From: Toxonevra muliebris
Lineage: Eukaryota > Arthropoda > Insecta > Diptera > Pallopteridae
NCBI GenBank assembly: GCA_963691655.1
Contig: OY829327.1
Span: 58,850,079 to 58,914,078 of the forward strand
Length of the DNA: 64,000 nt
Reading direction: 5' to 3'
The first letter of the stretch is position 1; every line of letters begins with the position of its first letter. This document shows positions 1 to 12,900 of the stretch, one piece after another. The notes under the pieces were generated by a model. That model worked only from the letters and a program-made list of their open reading frames with translations, was not told the DNA's origin and did not search any database. The position numbers and the translations under genes were made by a program.

Positions 1-944
1 ATATAGAGTGTACGTGTACGGGAGAGCGAAGTATGCAACTGACAGGAAGTAAGCGAATGAGAGAGGCGACACATAGCACAAATCACAAAAGCTTACTTCG
101 AAGTGATTAATCAAAAATCAGTAATCAGTGTTTGTGTCTTAATTGATATATTTATATAATTTTTGGATGATTTCGAACTTGTGTCGGGTTTATTCACTGT
201 CTAATTTTTGAGAAATCATGCTGACCTGAAAAATCAGAAAAATAATATTATTATAAAAAAGGCGTCCGCTTTGTTAATCAGAAGCACTCAGCGAAGCGCT
301 TCTAACATACTTTGAAAGTAGCTTTTCTGATTTTGAATCCGAGAAACGCACCCATTCTCTCCACGCCACCATTATGGCTGCAACAACACAGATGTGTTGC
401 TATTATTTTGTTGTACGCTGATTTTGACATTTTATGGTATCTGACGCAACAACAAAGATGTGTTGCTTTTGCAATGGTGAAATTATTGTAATCTTACTAT
501 CAATTTCTACATGATTTCACCATGGGCTGCATGAAAATTTTACAGATAGAAGAACCAAAAAAGCAGAAATAGACGATCCATTCTCTTATTGATTTTGCTT
601 CTAATAAAAACATAATCTTCCATTGTTGTTTTGCCAGCCATTGCTGTCAAAATTTACTCGAGTACTTTGATACCGTTTTGGTACCAAGAATGATAGAAAT
701 AAAGATTACGACTTGCTCAGGTCTTTTACTTTGTTTACATTTTTTGACAATCAGCTGATATGGTTGTGACGTCACACTGCTAAGCTAAAATTTGTTTTTT
801 ATTTGATATATTAATATTAACTGTCTAAAATTAAGATGTTTTGGTAAATTGTTATTATTGTAATCACAACAAAACAATAAATTACTGTATTTTGTGGAGT
901 GAAAATTTTTTATGTTATTAATTTAAATAGTATTAATAGCCCTG
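1..944. other. intergenic, no gene seen
   Basis: I see no convincing coding region here. Two near-identical imperfect palindromes, each a GCAACAACA block, a short AGATG-type centre and a GTGTTGCT block, lie about 70 bases apart (around 376..402 and 445..470). Bases 685..720 recur in inverted orientation at about 3944..3978. Confidence 0.5.
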
Positions 945-950
945 CGCACT

Positions 951-2775
951 CTTTATAGTAAAGTGCTGGTTAACGGAGTAACAAGGTAAAAGTGTAAAAC
1001 AAAATTATTCTACAATAACAAAATATATGACATTTCACTCACACTTTACACTTTTACTCTAGTTCGACCCATAGTGAAATAAATAAAGTGAAATAAATAG
1101 AAGTGACGCCCTCTTTTCTGTTCACTGACGTCTGCCAAATTTAAAAATTATTCTCTTACTTCTCCCGAAACATTTGATATTTCAGAAGTAAATATAAAAA
1201 AATATTAACCCATTGGTACCAGCACAATATAAAAATAAAATAGAAAAATTTTAAAAGCCAGAAAAATTTTTAGACATTGATAAACGAGATCTTCGAAGGC
1301 GTTTGTAACAACCATGTGCATAATGTGAACCAAGAATTTAATCCAAAACTTAGTGTTTTTGTTATGTATGCCATTCAATTAAAAAATCTACCTCTCCGAA
1401 ATTTAAATAAAACTCTTTTGAAATCGATAAAACTATTTAGAATATAAAGAGGACATTTTTGAAGACGATAATTGTAAAAGTATTGTATTTTGCTTATTTA
1501 AATATTTTATAGAACCACACTCTCCAAAATATTTTGAGAGCTTTTATTTCAGAAAAAAAACAGCAAACGAAAGGTTTCTGGTTTTTTGATACTTTTATTT
1601 CATTTATTTATTTGTGTACAGCTGACGAAAATGGGTTAAGAGAGTTTTCTCTCATAAACAAAATTATTTGTCAAAATTTATTGAGCGAATACTTGTCATA
1701 ATTGTCAAATCTCAGAAGACCTGAGAATATTTCAGATTACTTTCTGCTATCTGGCATACTGTATACTGTGGTTCGACCCATAGATTAATAACAAAGTTGA
1801 ACGGATAGCCTCTTCTACACACGCATATTTCCATAGCAACGTATTGAGCGTCAAAAACGTCACATTTCCGGTCTCATTTTTAACATGGCGGCATGTTTTG
1901 AAGTTTAATTTTCAAAATAAAATTAGCCCGTTTGTGCTGAAAAATTTTTGAAAATAAACAAAATAAAAATATATATAAAATATTCGAAACAAAATTTTTA
2001 TATAATAAATAATATAAATAAAAGTGCAAAGAATGCCGAGTTCCTGTTGTATCTGGAAAAAAAATTCCAGATAGAAGTGTCTCTAATTAAAGCTGTTAAG
2101 ACAACTATATTATTCACTTTCTTGATGTAACTTTTTGGATACAGCAGACGTAAATGAGTTAAGGTTGCAGAAAATGAGAAAAACAATTTTGTCAGAAATT
2201 ACTCAGAGAAGAAATGACATACGTTTATATGTTGTCAAGGAAACATGCGTGTTGCCAGCATCCGTTCAACTTTGTTATTAATCTATGGTTTGACCCTTGA
2301 GTAAAATATTTGTTACTCTGTTGCTCTGAGTAAGAGAGAAAATTAGTGTTGCCTACTTCTTGATTTGTACAACAACTAAAAATAAAAAACAAAAGTTTTG
2401 TTGCTGGCGCATTCAATTGGGAACATTGATCACAGAGAAAATGGAAAAAGCTGTCAATAATATGAAATGAAAAAGTTTTGAATTTCTTCTCATGCTCTTA
2501 TTGAAAAGAACTTTAGAAAACTATTGCAAATCAATTTTATCTTCCCTCACCTTCAACACACTTTTGCCAACAGCGTCAGCATTAAAAAATGAATAAAAAG
2601 GTTTTTGAACTTTTGTTACACATTTTTTTAATCAAAAAAAAAAGTAAACAATAAATAATGAAATATATCTGATTGACATTTATTCCAGAGAGCACTATTT
2701 CAGTTTTAGATGCGTTCACGCTCTAGAGTAAAACATTACTTTTTTACTCCGTTACTCAGCACTTTACTCTAAAGC
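951..2775. mobile_element. TIR element, 1.8 kb, family unknown
   Basis: The two ends are inverted copies of each other over about 38 bases. The shared core is AGTAAAGTGCTG followed by TAACGGAGTAA; the left arm is about 952..989 and the right arm about 2736..2774. No transposase is readable between them, so this is a non-autonomous or decayed DNA transposon. A second inverted-repeat element (about 1779..2287) is nested inside. A target-site duplication is not clear. Confidence 0.55.
1779..2287. mobile_element. nested MITE with long inverted arms
   Basis: Left arm 1779..1842 and right arm 2226..2287 are inverted copies. The outer 29 bases match exactly (starting CCATAGATTAATAACAAAG) and the rest of each arm is diverged. 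The interior has no coding sequence. Related GGTTCGACCCATAG-type bases also occur near 1062, which suggests part of the family is scattered within the larger element. Confidence 0.6.
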
Positions 2776-2799
2776 TAATATATTTAGAATGAAATGTGC

Positions 2800-4890
2800 A
2801 ATAATTGCAATGCCAATAAGGCATCCAATATTAGTTTCTCCCAATTTTCGTCAGATGTAGCAGCGCAGGGTTAGGGTTTGTCGGCGCGGCAACAGCTTCA
2901 ATGCAAAAACTACCCACATTTGGGTAGAACATTTTAGCGCTGATGACTTCGAGAACAGTTTGAAGGATAAAATGAGTAAATACCGTGTAAATTGTTTATT
3001 CGTTTTAATGGTTTTTTTTTGGAAAAAATTTATAGGATTTACAAACAAAATAGCTCTTTATATTGTCTTATTTATGTACATATATACCCTATAAGCAATT
3101 CGGCAGTCGACTACAAAAATAAATGACTTCTAGGTAACTTTTATGACCTAAAAATAAGTTAACTATTTACAATATAATGCAAATCTTCCCCAAAATCAAT
3201 CTATGCATATTCTGTGCAGTGAATTTGTTGTTTTTGGCATATTTTCTCATTAAAGAGTATTTAACTGTTTCCTTTTTTTTATTTGCAATTTGGTGCATTG
3301 TGAAATCAAAATCATTGCTCAGTCTCGTGCGTGTGCAGTTAAATGAGGTTAAAGAGTGCTTTTTTTTATTGAATTTCAAAAATTTTAAATAAAAACAATT
3401 TTTGATATGTTCCGCTATTTCATTGATATTTAAATATATTCCACAACCGTTTTTGATAATTTAGAGAAATTATGTGTACACTAACATAGCAAGAAAATGT
3501 TTTTCCTTTTTTGAATGAAGATATTTAATTTTGTATATAATTTGTTTGTATTTTTACATTAAGCTAACTATAAATTAGATAACTTTTAGCTATCTTCTAA
3601 GCAACTAACTTTAAGTTAGTTGAAAAGTCATGCAGAGTCGGGCAATTGACTACTGCCTAGGACAGCGCAATGTTAAAATAGTCAGTTGGCTCCATTAAAA
3701 ATAATCCAAGTATTAACCACCTCTGGTTGCGTAATAGTTAGATTAAAGTGCATTAAAAGTTAGCTGAGTTGCCGGCAGGATATGTATGCATGTACACATT
3801 TTGCTTCTATTTTACGTATTTAATTAAATGTGTAAATGCACATAAATAAATAGCAACATGCCTCCTAGTTATTTTCCCACAATATCTAAAACTATAAAAA
3901 GGTAATTAATTTCACAATTTGGCAGTTCCCTTGTATATGCGCAGCTGAGGCCGTAATCTTTATTTCTATCATTCTTGCGTTTTTTACACCAAAAATATAG
4001 ATTTTTCTCACCAGACGGAAAAAATTGTACACCACATTCTTTTAGTAGTCTTTGCTACCGTTTGGTCTCCCGACGAAATATTTAACGGTGGTTTCGGAAG
4101 AAGCTTTCCGTCGGAGATATTTAGCGGGTGAAAGTCTCGTACCGACTTTGGCTTTGAATGATTTTACTCCTCGTTAAAAAAACACGCTTCTATGAAGTCT
4201 GATGAGAGAGGACGCTGTGGTATTCACCAAAATTCTTCTCGACCATACTCCGGAGGCATATGTGACATTGCTTAAAAGCAATGCATAGCAACTATACTAA
4301 TACTGAATTTATACCTCAAATTTTGCCGAAAGCCGCCTGCACTGTCATAAAACTTTCAGTGTGAGTGAAACCTTCAGCTCAACAGATAAATGGACACCTG
4401 CTTCAATTGCACTTTTTGTTCCTTTTACAGTATATATAAGTACAAAAATGCATTGCAATGCGTGGAAACCATTTTGAAATGTAAATTTCAATGGCCCCTG
4501 CTTAAGAGCAATACATTTATGACAAATGAAAATGATCTAAATTTAAACGGAAAATTATCATTAAAAAATAAACAGTAAATCGAAATGTATGTGAACACAA
4601 AGTGTACATAAATTGTTCGTTTTTCGGTTATATTTGAAGTTGCTTTTTTTCTCATTAAATTACTTCTTTCTCACTATTTACCCTTAAAAACACAACCTAC
4701 TAGCGTGTTTGCCCTAAAATGTTCTAAATAACACCGAACAATCCGATCAAGAGGTGTTTTATTTGTTCGGCCGTTGCTACCGGCTACACAAGGCGAACAT
4801 TACACAAATATGTGTTTCTTCGCCGTACCGTTCACACTAGGCGAACGAACGAGAGAATCCTTTTTCGTTCGTTTAGTGTAAACGTGCAAT
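2800..4890. other. intergenic, no gene seen
   Basis: This is AT-rich DNA with only short chance ORFs. Bases 3944..3978 are an inverted copy of 685..720 (shared core AGAATGATAGAAATAAAG). A short inverted pair carrying GGCGAAC and GTTCG blocks lies at about 4740..4890. I see nothing else that I can name. Confidence 0.4.
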
Positions 4891-4901
4891 CATGCGATTA
4901 A

Positions 4902-5132
4902 CCCTCTAACGGTCAAAAGCTGGACACGAATACAAAAGAGTCGGGAAATCAAAAGTATATTTTTCACATCAAAATTAACATGAAATAAAACAAAAGTGTT
5001 GAAATTCGTTCGAAACAATTTTAAATTGTCAATAAAATAGTGGTTAATGGACGCCAATATTGCTGAAGTAAACGTTAGCGTATTTTGGTTTTAAAGGGTA
5101 GCTGCACTGAGGCCGCTTTAACTGTTAGAGGG
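4902..5132. mobile_element. piggyBac-like MITE, 231 bp
   Basis: The element starts CCCTCTAACGGTCAAA directly after TTAA (4898..4901) and ends with the inverted form, whose complement reads CCCTCTAACAGTTAAA, directly before TTGA (5133..5136). A TTAA target site and CCC-starting termini are the known signature of piggyBac superfamily insertions; here one TTAA copy has a single change. No coding capacity remains. A related left end (TTAACCCTCTAACCCGC) sits at about 5270. Confidence 0.6.
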
Positions 5133-6220
5133 TTGAGACCCAAACAAACAATTAAAAGAAAGCGCAGAGCGAGTGTTATGGAATTTAGGCATTAAACTGA
5201 ATTTTCAACTTTCTATACGTTTTCTGAATCATGATAATGGAGGGAAAGCACCGAATCGCGAAATCTTAACCCTCTAACCCGCAAGACTGAAATAATAAAA
5301 AAACAAACACCAGAATTCTTGTTTCCAGTTAATATTGAGGAAAGAAAAATTGATATGAAGTCTATTTTTGATTAGTTTTTGAGTTGAGCACTTAGGTGAG
5401 AAAAACTAAAGGCTGCCCTGAGGCCAGAGTTGGGTAGTAATGATTCCTTTAGGGCGATGTTATGCAGACGGTCATTAGATCGTCGGTCACTAGTACGTTT
5501 TTGTATAGTTTTAGTACTTTTTTGCTACTATTTTATTAGGAATTCATAGTTATTAAAGCAGTAACATTTGGTTTCATCTATCAATACTTTGTGAAATAAG
5601 TTAATAAAATTTTTAATAAAAAATAAATAAAAATGAACAATATTGTCATTGGTTTAGAAGCGCTAAAATTTGCATATGCAAAAAAAGTTATATTTTGGAG
5701 GGATAAACACAGACAATTCATAAGAAAGTGCTTAAAAATATATATTTCTGAATTAAATTATAATAATTCATGACAAATATTATAATAATTACTTACATAT
5801 TCAATTTTATTTGCAAGTATAACTATTAAAAAACGTGTATTTTTATATATTTACGTAAATTTTTTTTATTTCGTGAAAAACTAAAAAAATATAAACATAA
5901 ACAAATGTAAGTGTTGCTATTAAGCATTTTTTCTTGTTTTTGCATACATTTTTACCAAAAGTATACTATTTTGCTCCTAAAAGTGAATTATTGCTAATAA
6001 TTTTACAACGTAACCCTGTTTTGATCTCATGATTTGGCATCAAAAGCCAAATCATTTGGTGACCATGGTAGTCAAATTTTACTCTCCCTCTCTCTATCTT
6101 TAAAACTTTCGTTTTACATTGAAGTAACAACCACTCGTGCCCATGATGTGACCGTGACCATCTGCATAACAGGACACTTAGGAATTAAATTCCATCTCCA
6201 TATCAATTACAATGAATTTT

Positions 6221-6965
6221 AATTGGTACTTTAATGTTTTCAATTCCTTAGTAATGGAATTGATAAAAGTTTCAATTCCATTACGAGGAATTGTAATCAG
6301 TAATTAAAATTTTTAAATTCCTAGGTAATGGAATTGGAAAAATTGTATTTTGTAATTAAAAATATATCAATTCCTTAAAGGAATTGAAAATGTAATTGAA
6401 AAGAAAGGAATTTAATATTTAAGTGTTATCAATTACTTTCTTGGAATTAAATTCCAATTTAGTTGGAATGATTCCTTTTAGTTCAATTCCGAAAGTAATT
6501 GATCTCTTTTAGTTCAATTCCAAAAAAAAAGAAAAATCGGAAAACATTGTAAAATGCTTCTAATAAGCCGTTACGAGAGAAGTGACCCGCATTTTATATG
6601 GATTCGCTCGTAATGGCTCATTAGAATTTTACAATGTTTTTCGAAAAAAAAATTTGTCCCTTTTTTGGAATTGAACTAAAAGGGAATCAATTACTTTCGA
6701 GGAATCATTCCAACTAAATTGGAATTTAATTCCAAGAAAGTAATTGATTACACTTAAATAATTAATTCCTTTCTTTTCAATCCCTTTAAGCAATTGATAT
6801 ATTTTTAATTACAAAATACAATTCCCTGCAATGGAATCGAAAATTTTTCGAATTTCATTACCCAGGAATTTAAAAATTTTAATTACTGATTACAACTCCT
6901 TTAATGGAATTGAAGTTTTTATCAATTCCATTACCAAGGAATTGAAAATATTAAAGTTCCAATTA
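6221..6965. repeat. 740-bp foldback (giant hairpin)
   Basis: The sequence from about 6221 to 6580 is mirrored as reverse complement by about 6600 to 6965, centred near 6593. Both arms are built from many GGAATT/AATTCC blocks, and a central unit with AAAACATTGTAAAATGCTTC pairs with its complement near 6640. The transcript would be a long double-stranded hairpin. No ORF is supported. It abuts the mariner copy that begins at about 7034. Confidence 0.75.
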
Positions 6966-7033
6966 CAATTCCTTGTAATTGGATTTGGGATTGTAATGTA
7001 ATTGAATTTACCCAGCTCTGCCTGAGGCGGCCT

Positions 7034-8347
7034 TTGATCAAAAAGTTCCCGGAATAACCACCGTGTGGCGCTCCCATCCTTTCGATTTGAGTTCTGTATT
7101 TTTTGTTGAGTAGGTACATCTTTTATTTATATTCCCTCTAAATCTTAGAGTCATAGCTTGACATTTGCAAAAGTTACGTAGCCAAGAGTACATCTATATC
7201 TCTGTGTGTTGGCGATTTTTTACAATTTTATCAAATTGTATTGTATTAAATTTTGCGTAAAAAACGGATTTAATGGTGCGCGAACGTTGGAAATGTTGGA
7301 AATGTGTTTCGGCAACGATTCTCTAAAGAAAACGGTCGTTTACCAGTGGCACGAGCGGTTCAAAAGTGGTCGTGAGTCAATCGAAGATGATGAAAGCAGT
7401 GGCAGACCATCGACATCGAAAACCGACGAAAACATTGATAAAGTAAAAGAAATTTTGGTCAATAACCGCAAATTAACCATCAGAGAGACTTGAGCGGAGG
7501 ACTTGAACATTGCCTATGGATCCGTCCAAGACATTTTGGTTAATGATTTGGATTTCCGTCGTGTAGCAGCAAAGTTGGTGCCAAAAGACCTCAATTTCAT
7601 GCAAAAAAAGACCGTGTTGACGTCGCAAAAGACATGATTTGTGAGGCTGAATCCGATCCCACATTCATTAAAAGGATCATTACTGGAGACGAGACGTAGG
7701 TTTACGAGTACGTCACGCAATCCAGACATCAGGCAAGTGAATGACGTTCACCAAATGAGCCGAGACCAAAAATACCACGTCGTTTTCAGTCAAAAAAGAA
7801 GACAATGCTCTTGGTTTTCATGGATTACAACGGTGTAGTGCATTATCAATTTTTGCCAGAAGGCCGGACAGTAAACAAACAGTATTATTTGGGCGTTATG
7901 AAACGTTTGCGTGAAGCAATTTGCCGAAAGAGACCAGAATTGTGGACAGAAAACTCGTGGATTTTGCACCATGATAACGCACCGTCGCACAGTGCCATCA
8001 TTATTCGTAATTTTTTTTGACGAAAAATGCAACAAATACCATCCAACAGCCACCGAATTCACCTGGTTTGGCTCCCTGTGACTTCTTTCTGTTCAATCGA
8101 GTTAAAAAACCATTACGGGGAACGCGTTTCAGCAGCCGAGAGAAAGTAATGGAAAAATCGCTGGAAGTACTGATGGACATACCGACAACCGAATATAAAA
8201 AATGTTTCGAGGATTGGATCAAGCACTGGCATAAATTTATTGCAGTCGATGGGGATTACCTTGAATGGGACAATATAGATTTAGATGAATAAACTTGTAT
8301 TTTTAATTTTCTGAATAAATTCCGGAAACTTTTTGATCAAGGTGGTA
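7034..8347 (+). mobile_element. mariner element, copy 1 (dead)
   Basis: The inverted termini share TTGATCAAAAAGTTCC at the left and its complement at about 8325..8341. The transposase is spread over three frames. The helix-turn-helix N-terminus is at 7206..7493 (YQWHERFKSGR, GRPSTSK) and ends at a stop. The first catalytic region reads TGDET followed by a stop in place of Trp, near 7688. HHDNAPSHSA lies near 7970, and LAPCDFFLF lies near 8070 in another frame. The spacing between the HDN Asp and the CD Asp fits the mariner DD34D catalytic triad. The reading-frame breaks make it inactive. A second copy lies inverted at 29314..30433. Confidence 0.9.
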
Positions 8348-9050
8348 TATTTAGGCAATTCACAAGGTGTCTTAATTGGTGTCGTATCCACTCATTTGTC
8401 AAATTATTATTATGATTATTCGACCATATATGAGGAGACTTAGAATTGTATATAAGGTATAATGGGAAAAAATTTTCAATATTCGCACTAATCTGTTACT
8501 AAAGTATATATATTTAACAATTTATGCGCATGTACTCTCATACAAAAAAATTTCAGGTCTTCACAAACAAAAATAATTATTTTGCAAACAGAAAATGGCA
8601 CTCGAACAGAACTCATACCACGTTAACGGATCAGCTACCCGTCATCGGCGAAATTGTGGCAGAGCCATTGACATTTCCTATTTACTTATGGAAATATTTA
8701 AAACTATTAAAGATTATCCAAAAGTATAAATATTTTTTAAAATTTATACCCATACTCGCAACACATTTTGCTTTGCTGCTTTTAATTGGGAAAGCTAGTT
8801 GCTTTCGACTGTCAAATTATATTATGCAGACACATCGATTCATGACACTGCTATTAATTGTGGTCAGCCCGAACGGATACGACGGACTTAAGACTTTGCT
8901 ATCGAAAATTAATGCAGCCAACTTTGTAATGTATATAACATTTTCAATTTTCAAGTTTTGGCGTCAAATCAGAAACGTTTGTTTTCAATTTGCTGCTTGT
9001 ATTAATTGTTTTTATTAAAACTGCGGAATATTTTTATATATCAATTAAAA

Positions 9051-9919
9051 ATGGATAAAAATAAACGAAGAAGCTCTGTAAGTGTGAATCAAAATTTATT
9101 TTGGATTTTACGTTTTGATACATAGTGGCAATTTGTTGCTTTTCTAAACAGATAAGGAAAACAATTCCTTCAAATGAAGAATTCGAGGGTCCAATTAGAG
9201 CAGCATCAACACAAAAAAAAAGACGCATAAGTTTCAGTGGGAAAAAGTCAATTAGGTAAGATTTGGCACTGGCATTTCTTATTAGAATTAATATATCAAT
9301 ATAGACAACACTATATATTTCATAAAGAGAATTTTATGGTGAAGAGGAACCTCAGACCTGGAACAATTCTTATGAAGTCTCAGACCATGTTAACAATTCC
9401 GGAGGAGATGGCCAATCGGCTATTACGAATGGTCAACGTGGTGCTTATCTATTGGTCAGTCAGACGAGAGATTCCTTGTCGCATTATTCGCGCAAAATGC
9501 AGCAAAGACCAGTACCAAGAGCTGACAAAGAAAACGAGTTTCCATTACAACTTGTGACTGCTATGAAATTGGAAGCCGTAGGTGCGAGTACTGTACTTCA
9601 GAAATTAAATCAAAATAGTACGCTTTTAATCAACAACACTGTGGATATCACACTACTCGAGAGAGAAAAAAATCATCGATGTCATTTACTATCGATCTCC
9701 CCTTCAGAAAGCTATTCCATATCTGAGAATGAGCTGATAATGTTGCGAGAAAGAGAGCCGCCTGCACCAACTGAAAGCACCATAACATTTTCGAAGGAGT
9801 TACTTGGCAACGAGCAAAAGTGTGATGTTAAATTTATGAATATTGAAATGGATGAATGCCAGCAGCAAATTTGTAATGAATTCGAGAAAACAAACTACTA
9901 TGCCAAGGAAATGATTGAG
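9051..9919 (+). CDS. Spc105R: Spc105R exons 1-3: PP1-docking N-terminus
   Basis: Exon 1 (9051..9077) encodes nine residues ending RRSS before GTAAGT. Exon 2 (9152..9255) carries KKRRISFSGKKSI; the RISF at 9224..9235 fits the RVxF PP1-binding motif, and its Arg-Arg-x-Ser setting is the kind of site Aurora B phosphorylates in KNL1 (family knowledge). Exon 3 (9328..9919) begins after ATAAAG and restores the frame with Arg-Glu-Phe-Tyr. It is acidic and Ser-rich and ends at GAG before GTAAAT. No motif I can name is present in exon 3 beyond low-complexity charge. Confidence 0.85.
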
Positions 9920-12900
9920 GTAAATTATTTCTGTGTCAAAAAAAAATATGAAACAGGTTAGAGTTATCACATATTTTTTTGAAATGGAATGCATTTTAAA
10001 ATAATTTCATCTGAAATATACCCATATTACTTTAAAATGTAAATTAAACCGTAGCTGGGCTTCGCCTAGCTTTGCTCTTTCGATATGGTATAGTTTTGGT
10101 AATGCAAAAATTACAACAAACGAAAAAAAATCATTACAAAAGAAATTACCATTTGAACGTGGCAGCCTCTCCTCTCAATCTAATTATTCCACTTATTCAT
10201 TTGTTCAATAGAATCAACATTTCCAAGTAATACTTTCAACAACCCTACTTTTATTGTACGAAATCTCTGTTATTTATAGGAGAAACATAAAACCCCGATG
10301 AGCAACCTCTAAACATTGTGTCTCTGAGCCCGTGCTTGGTGAAATTTATTTTTGTAACATAAACTGATGTTTTAGAAAAAAGCCGCAAAGAAATCGCTCT
10401 ACTCGAAAAATTCGAAGCAGTCTATTGTACATACACTGGCGGTCACAAAAACCGCACCACCCACCAACTTCAAGAAAATCTTTTAAAATGGAACTTAAAC
10501 CTGATTTTGTTTTAGTGAATGTATTTTTTTTTTTTATTTTTGGTAACAAAGTGAACAAAATTGCAAAAGAAAAATCATACATACACACAAATTTTATTAC
10601 TTTTTAATTAAAATTAAAATATGGAAGTAATTTCATGTTTTAGAGGGTATTGATTAAAAGTATGTAAAAATAAAAATATTTGTTATTTTTTGAAGATGTA
10701 AACTAAGATTAATTTGTTTCATAATAGAGTCATAAACAAAATTGTTTAGTTTGATGGTGCCCGTCTCTTAGCCTTTCTTATGGCCGTTATCTTGAAGGCA
10801 TAGAGTCGGCAAGCACATTAAGGATATCATTCGTTATTTTTTTAATACTAAACTTTTTTAAGAACTTCAACAAGGAATTTTTTATTCTTTGGCATGTTTA
10901 GAGCAACATTCCGTTTCATTATATGAAAGAGGTGCCTTATCAGACTTAAACCGCGCGAGCTACCTGATCATTCCCGCCAGTAAATTCTAATATCATCGAA
11001 AACATTTTGAATCTGCAAACAAATGATCAATAATCTAACTTTTTTTTACTATTTCTAAAGTTATCAAACATCAGGGATTAATCACTAACTAAACCTTGCC
11101 AATTTGGCGTGATAATATGCCGGAAAAATAACATCATTAATGAGCGAAAGCGTACCACAATTGGCTTACAGCAATTGCTCCATAAAATTTTAGCCATATT
11201 TTTGGGCGTTCACAGTCCCTTCAATATAGTATAAGGGACCCATCCAAACTATCTGACTTTGTGGGAATTTGACTATTTTCACTACACAGTTAACCTTCTA
11301 TTGCTCTATATCTGAGCAACGCAAGTACCGAAGATTAAATGCGCATAAAAAATTGAGTTTAATTTTCCTGATCATATAACTTTTCTCTAGTCTGCCAGAG
11401 TTCAATTGCTGTAGTTTTCAGTCCATGCCAGACGATTTGTTTACATCCATTTCGTCAACAACGACTTTTTGGCTGATCGTCTCCCATACAGACCGAACTT
11501 TAGTTTCTGCGTAAGTTTTCGACATTTATATTCACGTTGTAATAGCTCTTGAGCTCAGTCCTTATTGTGACTACACTTTTGAATCGATAACTTATGGTTC
11601 TCATTCAGGTTATGCCATTATCTCTCGTATTTGTCTTCCATAGTCTTCTGGATCCTTTTGTCCTTTCAAGCGGGTACAAATTACCTTTTTTCTGGATCAG
11701 TCCAACAGCTCTCGAATGTAGGCATCAGATTTCTTCAGGTATTTAACTTTATGGCACTCCTTGATACCTAAGAACAAACATTTCGATGTTTTGGTGGTGC
11801 GACAATTGTTTATACTTTGCAGTTGTTTTCGACACTTTTTCAAAATTCTTCTTTTCGCCAAACAAGTGCAATAAAAAATGGTACATTCCGCTTGAATACA
11901 TTCTTAAAACATAAACAAGGAAACCTCCTTTACAAGGGAAGGGTAAATATTAAAAAAACTGCAGCAGTATTGCAAGTGGTGCGGTTTTTGTGACCGCCAG
12001 TGTATATAAGAAATCAGTGTAGAGTAATAACACTACTCAACAAGATTTTGCACAACGAGAGACGGTAACATTTTCTATAGTGAAATTTTCCGTAGAATCT
12101 GAATATCCCAATGATTTTTTTCGAATAGCTCCAATTTTCCATGTAGATGGCAAAAATCAAAAAAGTGCACAGTTGATAGTACATACTTCAATTAAATGGT
12201 TGTAAAAATTTTAATTTTCAGCCAATGAATTATAAATTTTTGTATATTTTAGATGGGAGTTTATCAAAAAAGGGGTGGTTTAAAACTCCATTTTCAAGAA
12301 GAAGAGTAAGACATGGAGGAAAAGTGTTTATCGATTTTATATCGAAAATTGTTTATCTTTTTGTGCTTAACAACTTTGCTTCAGACATCAAATCGTATCT
12401 GCTGAAATAAAGAAATTTCTTAATAGCTCCTGAAGACCCCATTTTTCTAAATTCAGGTCCATATTGTGGGAGAACTAGATATGATGGAAAAAAATGAGTA
12501 CGCAGTCGTAATCAACAATCCTAAAATACTATAAAATAAAGTTGGTGTAAAAGAAAAAAATGGTTTTTGCATTGATGTTAATAAAATGCTATAGTTTCGC
12601 AAATTATGACTTTTTCATAGACATACATATTTATGTTAAAAATTTTGTAATACAATTCTCTATAAGATAGGAAAGCTAACTTTTAGTCACCCACATAATT
12701 ATTTTGAGATATAGGGCTTCAAAGTTGAAATTTGTTTGAAAAAATATGAAAAATGCGATTTTCTTTTACCTATTTTCGATCATAACAGTAATATTACTGA
12801 TACTGTTGGCACGTATTATAAATTTTTCTCTAACTCTCATCTAAAATATACAAATAATTTACAATTCATTGGCTGAAAATTAAAATTTTTACAACCATTT

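Noticed and set aside
3095..3655. TIR element with GGCAGTCGACTAC and TTGACTACTGCC
   Set aside because: The two short blocks do not align as inverted ends in the same order, and no target duplication is seen.
8524..9018. 164-codon plus-strand ORF just upstream of Spc105R
   Set aside because: It has no recognisable motif, AT-driven composition rich in Phe, Ile, Leu and Lys, and no splice or start context. It overlaps the expected promoter of Spc105R.
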